44,527 bases of DNA from Pseudomonadota bacterium (GCA_023456105.1 JAEYAO010000073.1:1-44527); one strand, 5' to 3'; positions 16,481 through 25,036 are shown, numbered from the stretch's first letter. A program made the numbers and translations. Notes: a model not told the origin generated them from the letters alone.

Positions 16481-16983
16481 CCGGCCACTCCGGCCGCGCG
16501 CGGCGTCAGCAGGCTCTCGAACACGGGGCGGCCGGCGGGGTCCACGGCGAAGACCGCGCAGGCGGCGGGGGGAAAGCCGACGGACAGCCGCTCCAGCACC
16601 GGCGGCGAGGCCGCGGCCTCCTCCAGATACTTCACAGCCAGAAGGTGGACGCCGGGATTGTGGGCCAGGATCAGGAGGCAGCCCGCCTCGTCCCCGGCCG
16701 CCTCCACGGAGCGGCGCAGCCGTTCGGCCGAGGCGTTGTAGAGACCGGGCTCGTAGCGCACCTCCACGTCGCCGAAATCCTCGTGCAGCCGCTCCCAGGT
16801 CTCGCGGGTGCGCACGGCGCCGGAGACCAGGGCGAGGTCGGGGCGCAGGCCCCGCTCGGCCAGGGCGCGGGCCATCCCCTCGGCCTCGGCCCGACCCGTG
16901 GCGGACAGGGGACGCGCCTCGTCGCCGCCGGACGGCGCGGCGGTCTCGGCTTCGGCGTGCCGCATCAGGATCAGTCGGTGCAT
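16477..16983 (-). CDS. sixA: SixA-like phosphohistidine phosphatase (histidine phosphatase family)
   Basis: A 168-residue member of the histidine phosphatase superfamily. The catalytic motif LMRHAEAE gives His9 as nucleophile, and the second catalytic His is in LAHNPG near residue 108. SixA dephosphorylates phosphohistidine in phosphorelay or phosphotransferase proteins; that substrate is assumed from subfamily likeness. The start ATG 16983 is set by the motif, since the frame extends much further upstream only as an antisense-like read through the methyltransferase gene. It overlaps DUF952 by four bases. A hybrid histidine kinase is encoded farther down the same run. Confidence 0.88.
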   Translation of the reverse strand: MHRLILMRHAEAETAAPSGGDEARPLSATGRAEAEGMARALAERGLRPDLALVSGAVRTRETWERLHEDFGDVEVRYEPGLYNASAERLRRSVEAAGDEAGCLLILAHNPGVHLLAVKYLEEAAASPPVLERLSVGFPPAACAVFAVDPAGRPVFESLLTPRAAGVAG

Positions 16984-16994
16984 GGACCGCAGCT

Positions 16995-17750
16995 TTACGG
17001 ACGTTCGCGGCGGCGCGCCAGCGGACCGTTCCGCACGGCTGGTTGGGGCTGCAGGGCTCGGGCGGGAGCCAGTACGCGCTGGGCCGAACCGCTGGGCCGG
17101 ATGCGGGCGTAGGCCTGGCGCGTGGCTTCCAGAAGGATCAGCCCCGCCGTGCCGGGCGCGACCCGCCGTCCGACCTGTTCGAAACCGTCGGCCAGGCCCA
17201 GCAGGGGGCTCCACGGCGGACAGTACAGCGTCTGCGACCAGGCTGAGGGCTCCAGCCCCGCATCGCGCACCAGGCCCTCCAGCTGGCGGCGGGTGAAGGG
17301 CCGGCCGTGGCCGAAGGGCGTGCTTTCGGCCCGCGCCCAAAGGCCCCCGCGCGCCGCCGCCGCCAGGATGATGCGCCCGGCCGGCGCCAGCGCCCGCACC
17401 GCCTCCGTCAGCAGCCCGGCGGCGTCGTCGGCCTCCTCCAGCGCATGCACCAGCAGCACCCGGTCGAAGGCGCCGGCGGCGAAGGGCAGGCGGCGGTCGT
17501 CCACCAGAAGGGTGCGGTTCTTGCCGGTCGCGGGCCAGTGTTCGACGCCCTGACCCCCCGGCATGGCCGCGACCACGCGCCGGGCCCCGACAAAGGCGTC
17601 CAGCCACGGCGTGGCGTAGCCGACGCCCAGCACGTCGCAATCGTCCGCCTCGCCCCAGGCGTCCTCCAGCCGGCGCGCCAGGAGGCGGCGGACCAGCGCG
17701 CCCGTGGGTTCGCCGTAAAAGGTCCTGAGCTCGTCCACGCCGCGCCGCAT
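16995..17750 (-). CDS. Class I SAM-dependent methyltransferase
   Basis: A 251-residue protein with a Rossmann-like methyltransferase core: a CDVLGVGYATPW motif I at about residues 38-49 (less Gly-rich than usual), an acidic LLVDDRRLPFAAGAFDRVLLVHALE block for motifs II-IV, and an APAGRIILAAAARGGLW motif V region. The C-terminal 30 residues are basic and Pro-rich. The substrate is unknown. It is the first gene of the operon ending in pyrD, 11 bases before sixA, and is divergent from gloB with 46 bases between starts; this pairing with gloB is common in alphaproteobacteria. Confidence 0.88.
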   Translation of the reverse strand: MRRGVDELRTFYGEPTGALVRRLLARRLEDAWGEADDCDVLGVGYATPWLDAFVGARRVVAAMPGGQGVEHWPATGKNRTLLVDDRRLPFAAGAFDRVLLVHALEEADDAAGLLTEAVRALAPAGRIILAAAARGGLWARAESTPFGHGRPFTRRQLEGLVRDAGLEPSAWSQTLYCPPWSPLLGLADGFEQVGRRVAPGTAGLILLEATRQAYARIRPSGSAQRVLAPARALQPQPAVRNGPLARRRERP

Positions 17751-17796
17751 GCGCCCACTATAGGCCCGAGCGGGGCTCCGCTGCTAGGATGGCGCC

Positions 17797-18519
17797 ATGA
17801 CGCTGGATGTTCACGCCTTCCCCTGCCGCAGCGACAACTACGGCTATCTGGTTCGCGATCGCGCCAGCGGACGGACGGGGGCGGTGGACGCGCCGGATGC
17901 GGGGCGGGTGCTGGAGGAACTGACGGGGCTGGGTTGGGGGCGGCTGGACCTGTTGCTGATCACCCACTGGCATCCGGATCACACGGAGGGCGCCGAGCGG
18001 CTGAAGGCCGAGACCGGCTGCGAGGTGGTGGGCCCCGAGGAGGCTGCACGGGTGACGACGCTGGACCGGATCGTGCGCGACGGCGACGTGGTGGACCTGG
18101 GCGAGACGCGGTTCGAGGCGACCGAGGCGCCCGGCCACACGCTGGGCCATCTGGTTTATCGCTCAGCGGAGGCGGGCGAGGCCTTCACCGGCGACGTGCT
18201 GTTCGCGCTGGGGTGCGGGCGTCTGTTCGAGGGGACGCCCGACCAGATGTGGGCCTCGCTTCAGGGGTTGGCCGCCTGGCCCGAGGAGACGCGGGTCTGG
18301 TTCGGCCATGAATACACAGCCTCGAACGCGCGCTTCGCCCTGACGCAGGACGCGCGGCCGGAGATGCGGGCGCACGTCGAGGCCGTCTTCGCCATGCGCG
18401 AGCGCGGCGAGGCGACCACGCCCACGACCATCGGCGCGGAGACGCGCTTCAATCCGTTCCTGACGGCGGCCGATGCGTCGGAGTTCGCCGCCCGCCGCAC
18501 GGCCAAGGACGCCGCCTGA
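17797..18519 (+). CDS. gloB: Hydroxyacylglutathione hydrolase (glyoxalase II)
   Basis: Hydrolyses S-D-lactoylglutathione to D-lactate and glutathione, the second step of methylglyoxal detoxification. The 240-residue metallo-beta-lactamase fold has the metal motif TH-W-HPDH with His57, His59, Asp61 and His62; most family members have His where Trp58 stands, but that residue is not a metal ligand. The further ligands are seen in PGHTLGH and the TGDVLFALGCGRLFEG block, and FGHEYT supplies the last. The C-terminal glutathione-binding domain is present, with the RFNPFL end. The glutathione supply gene gshA lies about 5 kb downstream. Confidence 0.95.
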   Translation: MTLDVHAFPCRSDNYGYLVRDRASGRTGAVDAPDAGRVLEELTGLGWGRLDLLLITHWHPDHTEGAERLKAETGCEVVGPEEAARVTTLDRIVRDGDVVDLGETRFEATEAPGHTLGHLVYRSAEAGEAFTGDVLFALGCGRLFEGTPDQMWASLQGLAAWPEETRVWFGHEYTASNARFALTQDARPEMRAHVEAVFAMRERGEATTPTTIGAETRFNPFLTAADASEFAARRTAKDAA

Positions 18520-18531
18520 GGCCTCGGCGGC
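18511..18531. terminator. Possible hairpin between convergent gloB and DUF4908 genes
   Basis: GCCGCC (18511-18516) pairs with GGCGGC (18526-18531) around a nearly self-complementary loop that includes the gloB stop. With only 18 bases between the convergent stops it could terminate both transcripts, but no T-run follows in either direction, so this is a weak call. Confidence 0.3.
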
Positions 18532-18537
18532 CCGCCG

Positions 18538-19302
18538 TCAGCGGCTCAGGGCCTCGTCGGCGACCAGCCGCACGATGCGCGCGGAGGAGGGCCGGCCCGC
18601 CACGCCCGCGCGGGGATTGACGGCGATGCGCAGGGTGCCGCGCGACAGGGTGGCTTGTGATGCGCCGCCCTGATCGGTCACCACGATGCGCCGCACCTTG
18701 TTGGTTTCGGCCCGAAGGTTGGATGAGCGCGCCATGCGCACGATGGCGTCCACGGCGGTCGACAGAGCGTCGGCGGCGACCGCCTCGGACCCTGGCTGGA
18801 TATCGACGTCCACCTGGATCAGCCGACCCAACGCCGAGGAGGCGCGGCCGCTTTGCCGCACGATGTAGTTCCACATCTGCACCGCCGTCATCGACGGGGC
18901 CAGCAGCGACGCCGCATCGCCAGCGCGCGACACCGGCGAGCCTTGCGGAGCGCTGGTGGTGTAGAGGGTCATGCCGCCGTCGGGCGTCACGCGCAGGATC
19001 TGGTCGCCGTTGTCGTTGCGGTACAGGATGTCGCCGCGCGGCGCGGGCGTGGGGCGCAGCACCCAGATCTCGGTCGAGCGCTCGAAGCGCAGCAAGGGGC
19101 GCGATCCGGAGGTGTCCAGGGTGAAGCTCTGGCCCGAGCCCGCGACATAGCGGCCGGTCGCGGGCGCGCCGCGCCGGCCCTGCGCCTCGGCCGCGAGCGG
19201 CGACAGCAGGATCCCCAGCGCGCACACGCCCGCCACGACGGCGAACGCCATCGCGACGCGACGCGACGGACGCGCTCTGCGGCTGAGGACCCACAAGTTC
19301 AT
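18538..19302 (-). CDS. DUF4908 family secreted protein
   Basis: 254 residues. Residues 1-41 form a basic then hydrophobic leader ending in AEA, a likely signal peptide of a periplasmic protein. The mature part starts with a Gly/Arg-rich stretch, followed by a domain with repeated beta-like segments (LLRFERSTEIWVLRPT, GDQILRVTPDGGMTLY) and a helical C-terminal half. I place it in DUF4908, a family known mainly from Caulobacterales with no known function; this is from memory of the pattern and is moderately sure. ATG 19302 is the only good start. It converges on gloB. Confidence 0.75.
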   Translation of the reverse strand: MNLWVLSRRARPSRRVAMAFAVVAGVCALGILLSPLAAEAQGRRGAPATGRYVAGSGQSFTLDTSGSRPLLRFERSTEIWVLRPTPAPRGDILYRNDNGDQILRVTPDGGMTLYTTSAPQGSPVSRAGDAASLLAPSMTAVQMWNYIVRQSGRASSALGRLIQVDVDIQPGSEAVAADALSTAVDAIVRMARSSNLRAETNKVRRIVVTDQGGASQATLSRGTLRIAVNPRAGVAGRPSSARIVRLVADEALSR

Positions 19303-19341
19303 GCAACAACAGATGAAAGAGGGCGGCGGCGGATTTTGGGC

Positions 19342-19394
19342 GAAGGGGGTTCTTGATTCCGGCCGATGCGGACCGGCGATCAGGAACCCCCTTC
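19342..19394 (-). terminator. Strong stem-loop downstream of the alcohol dehydrogenase
   Basis: GAAGGGGGTTC (19342-19352) and GAACCCCCTTC (19384-19394) are perfectly complementary over 11 bases, and the loop itself has a CCGG/CCGG pairing. It lies just after the dehydrogenase stop on the minus strand and before the DUF4908 gene. There is no T-run, which is usual for terminators in this GC-rich group; Rho-aided or processing-type ends are possible. Confidence 0.6.
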
Positions 19395-19409
19395 AGGATG
19401 CGGCCGTGT

Positions 19410-20473
19410 TTAGGCCGCCTGCGGCAACTTCGCCATGTCGATGACGAAGCGATAGCGCACGTCCGACCGCTCCATCCGGGCGTAGGCCTCGTTGATCTGG
19501 TCCGGGGCGATGGTTTCGATGTCGCAGGTGATGCCGTGCTCGGCGCAGAAGTCCAGCATCTCCTGGGTCTCGCGGACGCCGCCGATCAGCGAGCCCGCAA
19601 CCCGGCGCCGACGCCACAGCAGGGGCAGGGCGTAAACCGGCAGCCCCTCGGTGGTCAGGCCCAGCATCACCATGGTGCCGTCGCGGGCCAGCAGCTGAAC
19701 ATGGTCGGCGATCTCGTGCGTGGCCGAGACGGTGTTGATGATCAGGTCGAAGCTCTCGGCCGCGGCCTTCATTGCCGCCTTGTCCTTGTTGATCAGGAAG
19801 TGGCTGGCGCCCATGCGTTCGGCGTCGGCCTTCTTGCGGTCGGAGGTCGACAGCACCGTGACCTCAGCGCCCATGGCGGCGGCCAGCTTGACGGCCATGT
19901 GGCCGAGCCCGCCCAGGCCGATCACCGCCACCTTCGAGCCCGGCCCGACGTTCCATTCCTTTAGCGGCGAATAGGTGGTGATGCCGGCGCACAGAAGCGG
20001 CGCGGCCTTGTCCAGCGGCAGGGGATGGACAGGACGAAGTGCTGGTCCACCGTGATGTGGTCGGAGTAGCCGCCCTGCGTGATCGGCTGGCCCGACTGCT
20101 CGGCGAACCTGTCCGGATTGCCATAGGTGCCGGTGAAGCCCGGCACGCAATACTGCTCCTCGCCCGCTTGGCACGAGGAACACTCGCGGCAGCTGTCGAC
20201 CATGCAGCCGACGCCGACGCGATCGCCGACCTTGAAGCGGGTGACGTCGGACCCCACCGCCTTGACCACGCCGGCGATCTCATGGCCCGGCACCAGCGGA
20301 TAGCGGGCGGGTCCCGTCTCGCTGCGCGCCATGTGCAGGTCCGAGTGGCAGACGCCGCAATACTGGATGTCGATCACCACGTCGTCGGGCAGGGGATCGC
20401 GGCGCGTGAAGCTGAACGGCTCCAGCGGCTTGTCGGCGGCGACGGCGGCGAAGGCGCGCGTGGGGATCGGCAT
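19410..20473 (-). pseudogene. Zinc-dependent alcohol dehydrogenase, frameshifted (YahK/AdhA type)
   Basis: NAD(P)-dependent medium-chain dehydrogenase of the cinnamyl-alcohol/YahK group, about 354 residues if intact. The first half (20473 to about 20025) has CGVCHSDLH with the catalytic zinc Cys, GHE, and the four-Cys structural zinc site CRECSSCQAGEEQYC. The second half, in another frame, has GLGGLGHMAVKLA for the cofactor, and a complete end. The frames join at the GGGG run 20021-20024: adding one base there restores SIP-LPLDKAAPLLCAG, as in homologs. Everything else is intact, so this is either a very recent mutation or a homopolymer sequencing error. As written the gene gives a truncated 170-residue product. 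Confidence 0.9.
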
Positions 20474-20540
20474 GGGCGGGTCTCTGCAAGCAGGCTGGGG
20501 ATGCCGTTCAGGTGTGCAGCCGCCGCCGCGTCCGCAAGCG

Positions 20541-21290
20541 TCAGCCCAGCTTTTCGATCAGCGCCTGGGCGGCCGCAGGATTGCGCACCTTAGCCCCCGA
20601 GATGAAGTAGGCGAAGACATCGCCGCGCCGGCTCCAGCCGCGCGCCTGCTCGGCCACCATGTCCAGTTCGTCCCCGGTCATGCCGGTCGGCTCGTCCTCC
20701 CGGCTGGACATCAGGCGGGCGTATCTGAAATCAGCGGTTTCCTCGTCGATGCAGGGCCAGGTCGGCTCCTCGTCGTCCACGGCGTAGACGATGGCGGCGC
20801 CGTACTTGCGCGCCAGATCGTGGAACTGCTCGATCGCAAAGGTCGGGTTGCGCACCTCCAGCGCATGGCGCAGACGCAGGCCGTCCTTTTCCGCCGGCAA
20901 CAGCTTCAGGAAGCCTTCGAAGTCCTCGGGGTCGAACGTCTTCGTGCCCATGAACTGCCAGTTGATCGGCCCCAGCTTGTCGCCGAGTTCGGTCAGGCCT
21001 TGCGACAGGAAGCGGTCAAAGCTTTCTGCGCCGTCGGACAGTACCTTGCGGTTGGTGCAATAGCGGCTGGCCTTGACCGAGAAGACGAAGTCGTCCGGCG
21101 TCTCGTCGCGCCACTTGCGCCAACTGTCGGGCTTGAAGGTCGAATAGTAGGTGCCGTTGATCTCGATGGAGGTCAGCGCGCGCGAGGCGAACTCCAGCTC
21201 GCGCTTCTGCGTCAGTCCTTCCGGATAGAAGACGCCGCGCCACGGCTCATAGGTCCAGCCGCCCACGCCCACCCTGATCGCGCCCGTCAT
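20541..21290 (-). CDS. DUF72 family protein
   Basis: A 249-residue TIM-barrel protein of the DUF72 family. The hallmark blocks are seen: VGVGGWTYEPWRGVFYP at the start, LTSIEINGTYYS, FVFSVKASRYCTN, LGPINWQF, LEVRNPTF and the C-terminal DVFAYFISGAKVRNPAAA. The family is widespread and its reaction is unknown; the fold resembles endonuclease IV-like barrels. It lies 67 bases upstream of the dehydrogenase start on the same strand, and 78 bases downstream of the membrane protein gene. Confidence 0.93.
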   Translation of the reverse strand: MTGAIRVGVGGWTYEPWRGVFYPEGLTQKRELEFASRALTSIEINGTYYSTFKPDSWRKWRDETPDDFVFSVKASRYCTNRKVLSDGAESFDRFLSQGLTELGDKLGPINWQFMGTKTFDPEDFEGFLKLLPAEKDGLRLRHALEVRNPTFAIEQFHDLARKYGAAIVYAVDDEEPTWPCIDEETADFRYARLMSSREDEPTGMTGDELDMVAEQARGWSRRGDVFAYFISGAKVRNPAAAQALIEKLG

Positions 21291-21368
21291 GCATCATCTC
21301 CCTCGAGCCGAGAGATATTGCAGGATTCCACGCGCCGGGCGATGGGCCGGAGGGCGCCGCGCGCGAGC

Positions 21369-22433
21369 CTAGGCCCTCGCGCGATCGTCTGATGGCCGGG
21401 ATGGAGCGAGCGAGGCCAGGCACACCAGAAAGGCGCCGCCGAAGGTCAGGACGTCCTCGGCCAGGGCGACCGGCAGGTCGCGGCCGGCGGCGCGCGACAG
21501 GCGCAGGCGGATGCTGTGACCGATGTAGGTGGCGGCGAGCGAGCCTGCGGCTCCCGCCAGCGCCGCAGCCGGAGAGCGGCCGCCGGTCAGTGCGCATCCC
21601 GCGGCCGCGCCGCTGGCCGTGCGCGCCGCGACCGCGATCGGCATGGTGCGGTGAGGCGCGTTCGGCATCTTGTCGCCGGCGGACTCATACAGCGCGAGCG
21701 GCGTGACGATGGCGGCGGCCTTGGTGGAGGCCATGCCCGAGAAGCGGGTGTCCTTCAGGTCGATCCAGCCCAGCTTGGCCGCCCAGGTCACGGCCAGCAA
21801 GGGCGCGCTGGTGCGGTTGCCGCCGGATGCGCCCAAGAGGAAGGCTAGGCCCAGCGCACGCCAGCCTTGCGGCCCCTCGGTATTCAACGGCGGACGCGGC
21901 TCGGCCTTGCGCCGGACGACGGCGATCCCGGCCTTCACCTTGTCAAGGAAGCGGCGGATCAGGGCGCGCGCCGCCTCGGTGGCCACGCCGAACACCAGGT
22001 GCGAGGCGTAGGAATAGGGGTGCGAGCGCAGCGGCGCCTTCCAGAACGGATCGCCCAGGCCCGTGGCGGGCACCAGCCCCTCGTCCACCACGGTGGCGGA
22101 GGCGACGCCAAAGGCCGCGCCGCGCCCTAGGGTGACGCGCGGCTCGATCTCGGCGGCGAGGCCATAGAGGCCGCCGACCGCCGCGCCGACGGTGTAATGG
22201 ACCGCCTCGCCGGCCGCGGGCTTCTTGCGGCGCGGGACGCCTCGGCCCGTGATGGCGCGCGACAGGCGGTCGGCCGCCTTCTCCGTCGAGGGCGCCCCCT
22301 TCACGCCCGAGGTGACGCCGCCCTTGGCCAGCAGCGACTGGAACTCGGTCATCACCAGAGCGGCGACCAGCCCTCCGGCAAGGCCGGCGGCGAGACCCAG
22401 CAGCGGATCGGCGTCGTCGCGGACGTGGGGCAT
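21369..22433 (-). CDS. Two-part membrane protein (YagU/DUF1440-like plus DUF4126-like)
   Basis: 354 residues from ATG 22433 (AAGAG nearby); a longer frame to 22556 runs antisense-like across the end of gshA and is rejected. The first half, from LLGLAAGLAGGLVAALVMTE to about residue 160, resembles YagU/DUF1440 proteins: a helix, then an EKAADRL segment, GAAVGGLYGL and a Pro/Tyr motif in RSHPYSYASHLVFG. The second half, after a charged linker, has GASGGNRTSAPLLAVTWAA and GHSIRLRLSRAAG, like DUF4126 membrane proteins. Both are of unknown function. If the two domains really are from separate families this is a fusion; the assignment is by pattern memory only. Confidence 0.7.
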   Translation of the reverse strand: MPHVRDDADPLLGLAAGLAGGLVAALVMTEFQSLLAKGGVTSGVKGAPSTEKAADRLSRAITGRGVPRRKKPAAGEAVHYTVGAAVGGLYGLAAEIEPRVTLGRGAAFGVASATVVDEGLVPATGLGDPFWKAPLRSHPYSYASHLVFGVATEAARALIRRFLDKVKAGIAVVRRKAEPRPPLNTEGPQGWRALGLAFLLGASGGNRTSAPLLAVTWAAKLGWIDLKDTRFSGMASTKAAAIVTPLALYESAGDKMPNAPHRTMPIAVAARTASGAAAGCALTGGRSPAAALAGAAGSLAATYIGHSIRLRLSRAAGRDLPVALAEDVLTFGGAFLVCLASLAPSRPSDDRARA

Positions 22434-22503
22434 GGCGGGCTCTTTCTTCAGCGGGGGCGGCTTGGTGAACCGCCGGACGCCGGAGCCGGTTCCGCCCGAG
22501 GCC

Positions 22504-23865
22504 TCAGTAGGCGAAGTCGGCGTAGATGCGGCGCACGTCGCCGCCCCAGGCGCCATGGTAGAGGTCGAGCAGACGCTCGGCCGGGGTGATCCCGCTGTCG
22601 GCGATGTCCTCGAGTTCGGACAGATAGCCGCGCTCGTCCACCATGCCGCCGGAGAAGCAGGCGCGGTTCTTCAGCCCCTGCCGGGCGATGGCCACCACGT
22701 CCACGGCGATGTCGCGCACCGAGCGGCCGGCGACCTCGGCCTTCAGCCCCAGCCGGGTCACGTCGCGGCGCAGGCGCTCGTGGTCCTCGACTTCCCAATC
22801 CTTGACCAGGTCCCAGGCGGCGGCGAGCGAGGGGGCGTCATAGAGGACGCCGGTCCACAGGGCGGGCAGGGCGCAGATGCGGCTCCAGGGGCCGCCGTCG
22901 GCCCCGCGCATCTCCAGATAGGCCTTCAGCCGCACCTCGGGGAAAAGGGTGGTCAGGTGGTCGTTCCAGTCCTTGATCGTGGGGCGTTCGCCCGGCAGCG
23001 CCGGCAGGCGGCCGTCCAGGAAGTCGCGGAACGACTGGCCCGACGCGTCGACGTAACGGCCCTCGCGCTTGGCGAAATACATCGGCGTGTCCAGCGCATA
23101 GTCGGCGTAGCGCTCGAAGCCGAAGCCGTCCTGGAACACGAAGTCCAGCATGCCGGTGCGGTCCGCATCCGTGTCGGTCCAGACGTTGGCCCGCGCCGAC
23201 AGAAAGCCGTTCGGCTTGCCTTCGGTGAAGGGCGAACAGGCGAACAGGGCGGTGGCGATGGGCTGAAGCGCCAGCGAAGTGCGGAACTTCATCACCATGT
23301 CGGCTTCCGTATCGAAGTCGAGATTGGCCTGGATGGTGCAGGTGCGAAGCATCATGTCGAGGCCCAGCGCGCCGACCTTGGGCATATAAGCGCGCATGAT
23401 GTCATAGCGGCCCTTGGGCATGACCGGCACGTCGGCGCGGCTCCACAGCGGATCGAAGCCCGCGCCCAGAAAGCCCAGGCCGATTTCGTCGGCCACGGTC
23501 TTGACCTCCTCCAGGTGCTGGCCGGTCTCCGAGCAGATGTCGTGAATGGTCCGCAGCGGCGCGCCCGACAGCTCGAACTGGCCGCCCGGCTCCAGGCTGA
23601 CGGAGGCTGAGAAGCCTTCGCCGTTGCGGCGCTCCAGGCCGATGACGTGGCCGCCCTCCTCGACGGGGGTCCAGCCGAAGCGGGCCAGGCCGTCCAGCAT
23701 GGCCTTGATGCCGCCTTCGCCCTCATAGGCCGGGCGGCGCAGGGTCTGTTTGACGAAGCCGAACTTCTCGTGCTCGGCGCCGATGCGCCACTGGTCGCGC
23801 GGCTTCATGCCCTTGGACATGGCGCCGATCAGATCGGCCTTGGTCAGCGGCGCGTGGTCGGCCAT
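22504..23865 (-). CDS. gshA: Glutamate-cysteine ligase (GCS2/plant type)
   Basis: First step of glutathione synthesis: joins the gamma-carboxyl of glutamate to cysteine using ATP. The 453-residue protein is of the alphaproteobacterial/plant class, with WRIGAEHEKFGF near the start, SLEPGGQFELSGAP for the substrate site, MLRTCTIQANLDF, and PSFKDW-like TIKDWNDHLTTLFPEVRLKAYLEMRGADGGP. Two Cys likely relevant to redox control are not certain. It follows rsmE by 89 bases, a pairing common in alphaproteobacteria. It supplies glutathione for gloB and, probably, the Prx5-type peroxiredoxin in this window. Confidence 0.96.
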   Translation of the reverse strand: MADHAPLTKADLIGAMSKGMKPRDQWRIGAEHEKFGFVKQTLRRPAYEGEGGIKAMLDGLARFGWTPVEEGGHVIGLERRNGEGFSASVSLEPGGQFELSGAPLRTIHDICSETGQHLEEVKTVADEIGLGFLGAGFDPLWSRADVPVMPKGRYDIMRAYMPKVGALGLDMMLRTCTIQANLDFDTEADMVMKFRTSLALQPIATALFACSPFTEGKPNGFLSARANVWTDTDADRTGMLDFVFQDGFGFERYADYALDTPMYFAKREGRYVDASGQSFRDFLDGRLPALPGERPTIKDWNDHLTTLFPEVRLKAYLEMRGADGGPWSRICALPALWTGVLYDAPSLAAAWDLVKDWEVEDHERLRRDVTRLGLKAEVAGRSVRDIAVDVVAIARQGLKNRACFSGGMVDERGYLSELEDIADSGITPAERLLDLYHGAWGGDVRRIYADFAY

Positions 23866-23954
23866 GTGGTGTGCGAAGCCCCTTGATGTCGCGGCTAGAT
23901 GGGCGACGAAACCGCAACGCTCAAGGGCGCAGTTCTATCCCGCGCACGATTTCG

Positions 23955-24779
23955 TCAGCGCTCCCAGTCGCCGGCCGCCGCCTGCCACAGGGTCATGGCG
24001 GCGATGGCGGCGGTGTCGGCCCGCAGGATGCGCGGCCCCAGCGAGACGGCGGTGGTGAAGGGAAGGCTGCGCAGCCGCTCGCGCTCCTCCGGCGAAAAGC
24101 CGCCTTCCGGGCCGATCAGGATGGCCCAGGGCGCCGACGATCCTCCCCCCATGGGGGAGGGGGACCGCGAAGCGGTGGAGGGGGAACTATCAGATGCTGA
24201 ACTGCCCCCTCCACCCCGTTGCGCAGGGTCCCCCTCCCCCTCAGGGGGAGGGGCGAGCGCCGTGATCGCCGGAGCGCCGCCGGTCTCGTCGCAGAACATC
24301 AGGCGGCGCGCGGGGTCCCAACCGTCCAGAATGGCGTCCAGCCTCTGCGGATCGTCGACAGCGGGCACGTCCAGGCGCCCGGTCTGCTCGGCCGCCTCTT
24401 CGGCGATGGCGTCCAGCCGATCCAGGCGGATGCGGTCGGCGTTGGTGCGCGCGGTGATCGCCAGCCGCACCCGGCGCGCGCCCAGCTCGGCGGCCTTTTC
24501 CACAATGGTCTCGACCCGCGCCTTCTTGACCACCGCCACGATCAGCTCGAGATCGGGGCCATGGGTCTGCGGCCGCACCTGTTCCTCGGCGCGCAGGATC
24601 ACGCCCTTCTTCAGCACCTCGGCCACCGACGCCCGCCACTCGCCGTCGCGGCCGTTGAACACCAGCAGGTCGTCGCCCGCCTTCAGCCGCATCACCTGGG
24701 TGAGATAGCGCGACTGATCGAGCGTCGGCGCGACGGCTGCGCCGGGAGACAGATCGGAGGTGACGTGGAGGCGGATCAT
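23955..24779 (-). CDS. rsmE: 16S rRNA (uracil1498-N3)-methyltransferase with in-frame repeat insertion
   Basis: Methylates U1498 of 16S rRNA with SAM; SPOUT fold. Seen are the PUA-like start MIRLHV, YLTQVMRLKAGDDLLVFNG, ELGARRVRLA, the SAM knot LIGPEGGFSPEERERL and the end block LGPRILRADTAAIAAM. The start ATG 24779 overlaps the yoeB stop as ATGA; a longer frame to 24800 lies in yoeB. Between AITALA and APWAIL there are about 39 residues, rich in Gly, Ser and Pro, that family members lack. They are encoded by the palindromic repeat at 24142-24253. The insert falls in a loop just before the SAM-binding knot and keeps the frame, so the enzyme could still work. Confidence 0.93.
   Translation of the reverse strand: MIRLHVTSDLSPGAAVAPTLDQSRYLTQVMRLKAGDDLLVFNGRDGEWRASVAEVLKKGVILRAEEQVRPQTHGPDLELIVAVVKKARVETIVEKAAELGARRVRLAITARTNADRIRLDRLDAIAEEAAEQTGRLDVPAVDDPQRLDAILDGWDPARRLMFCDETGGAPAITALAPPPEGEGDPAQRGGGGSSASDSSPSTASRSPSPMGGGSSAPWAILIGPEGGFSPEERERLRSLPFTTAVSLGPRILRADTAAIAAMTLWQAAAGDWER
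24142..24253. repeat. Palindromic GC-rich repeat, copy 2 (inside rsmE)
   Basis: Starts with the same 29 bases as copy 1 (from CGATCC at 24139). The left inner hairpin is ACCGC-GAA-GCGGT, where copy 1 has CCATGC-GCA-GCATGG; the right half has ACCC...GGGT around a longer loop, then CCCCCTCCCCCTCAGGGGGAGGGG as the right outer end. The intervening spacer differs completely from copy 1. The element lies in frame within rsmE and encodes Gly/Ser/Pro-rich residues on the coding strand. Confidence 0.85.
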
Positions 24780-25036
24780 CGGTCGTAGTGGTGGCGGCAC
24801 TGCGCAATCAGAAGCGCATCATCCTCGACACGATAGACGAGGCGATGTTCCTGATCGAGCCGGCGCGACCACCAGCCGGCGAGATCGCCCTTCAGCGGCT
24901 CCGGCTTGCCCGTTCCCTCGAACGGTGACCGCTGACATTCCTTGACGAGCCCGTTGACCTTTCGGAGCATCTTCGGGTCGGTGCGCTGCCAATGGAGATA
25001 ATCCTCCCAGCCATGGGCGTGGAAAGTCAGCTTCAT
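24776..25036 (-). CDS. yoeB: YoeB/Txe family mRNA interferase toxin
   Basis: An 86-residue ribosome-dependent endoribonuclease of the RelE fold that cuts mRNA in the A site. All catalytic positions of E. coli YoeB keep the same numbers: Glu46 (KPEPL), Arg65 (EHRLVY), His83 and Tyr84 (RHHY). The blocks SPFEGTGKPEPLK and GWWSRR are as in the family, so the toxin should be active. It overlaps the antitoxin (ATGA 25036-25033) and rsmE (ATGA 24779-24776), so antitoxin, toxin and an rRNA methyltransferase are translated as one coupled run. Confidence 0.96.
   Translation of the reverse strand: MKLTFHAHGWEDYLHWQRTDPKMLRKVNGLVKECQRSPFEGTGKPEPLKGDLAGWWSRRLDQEHRLVYRVEDDALLIAQCRHHYDR

Noticed and set aside
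18449..19309. A 286-codon minus-strand frame next to the DUF4908 gene
   Set aside because: It overlaps the DUF4908 gene in another frame; that gene has a signal peptide and recognisable domain, this frame is Arg-rich.
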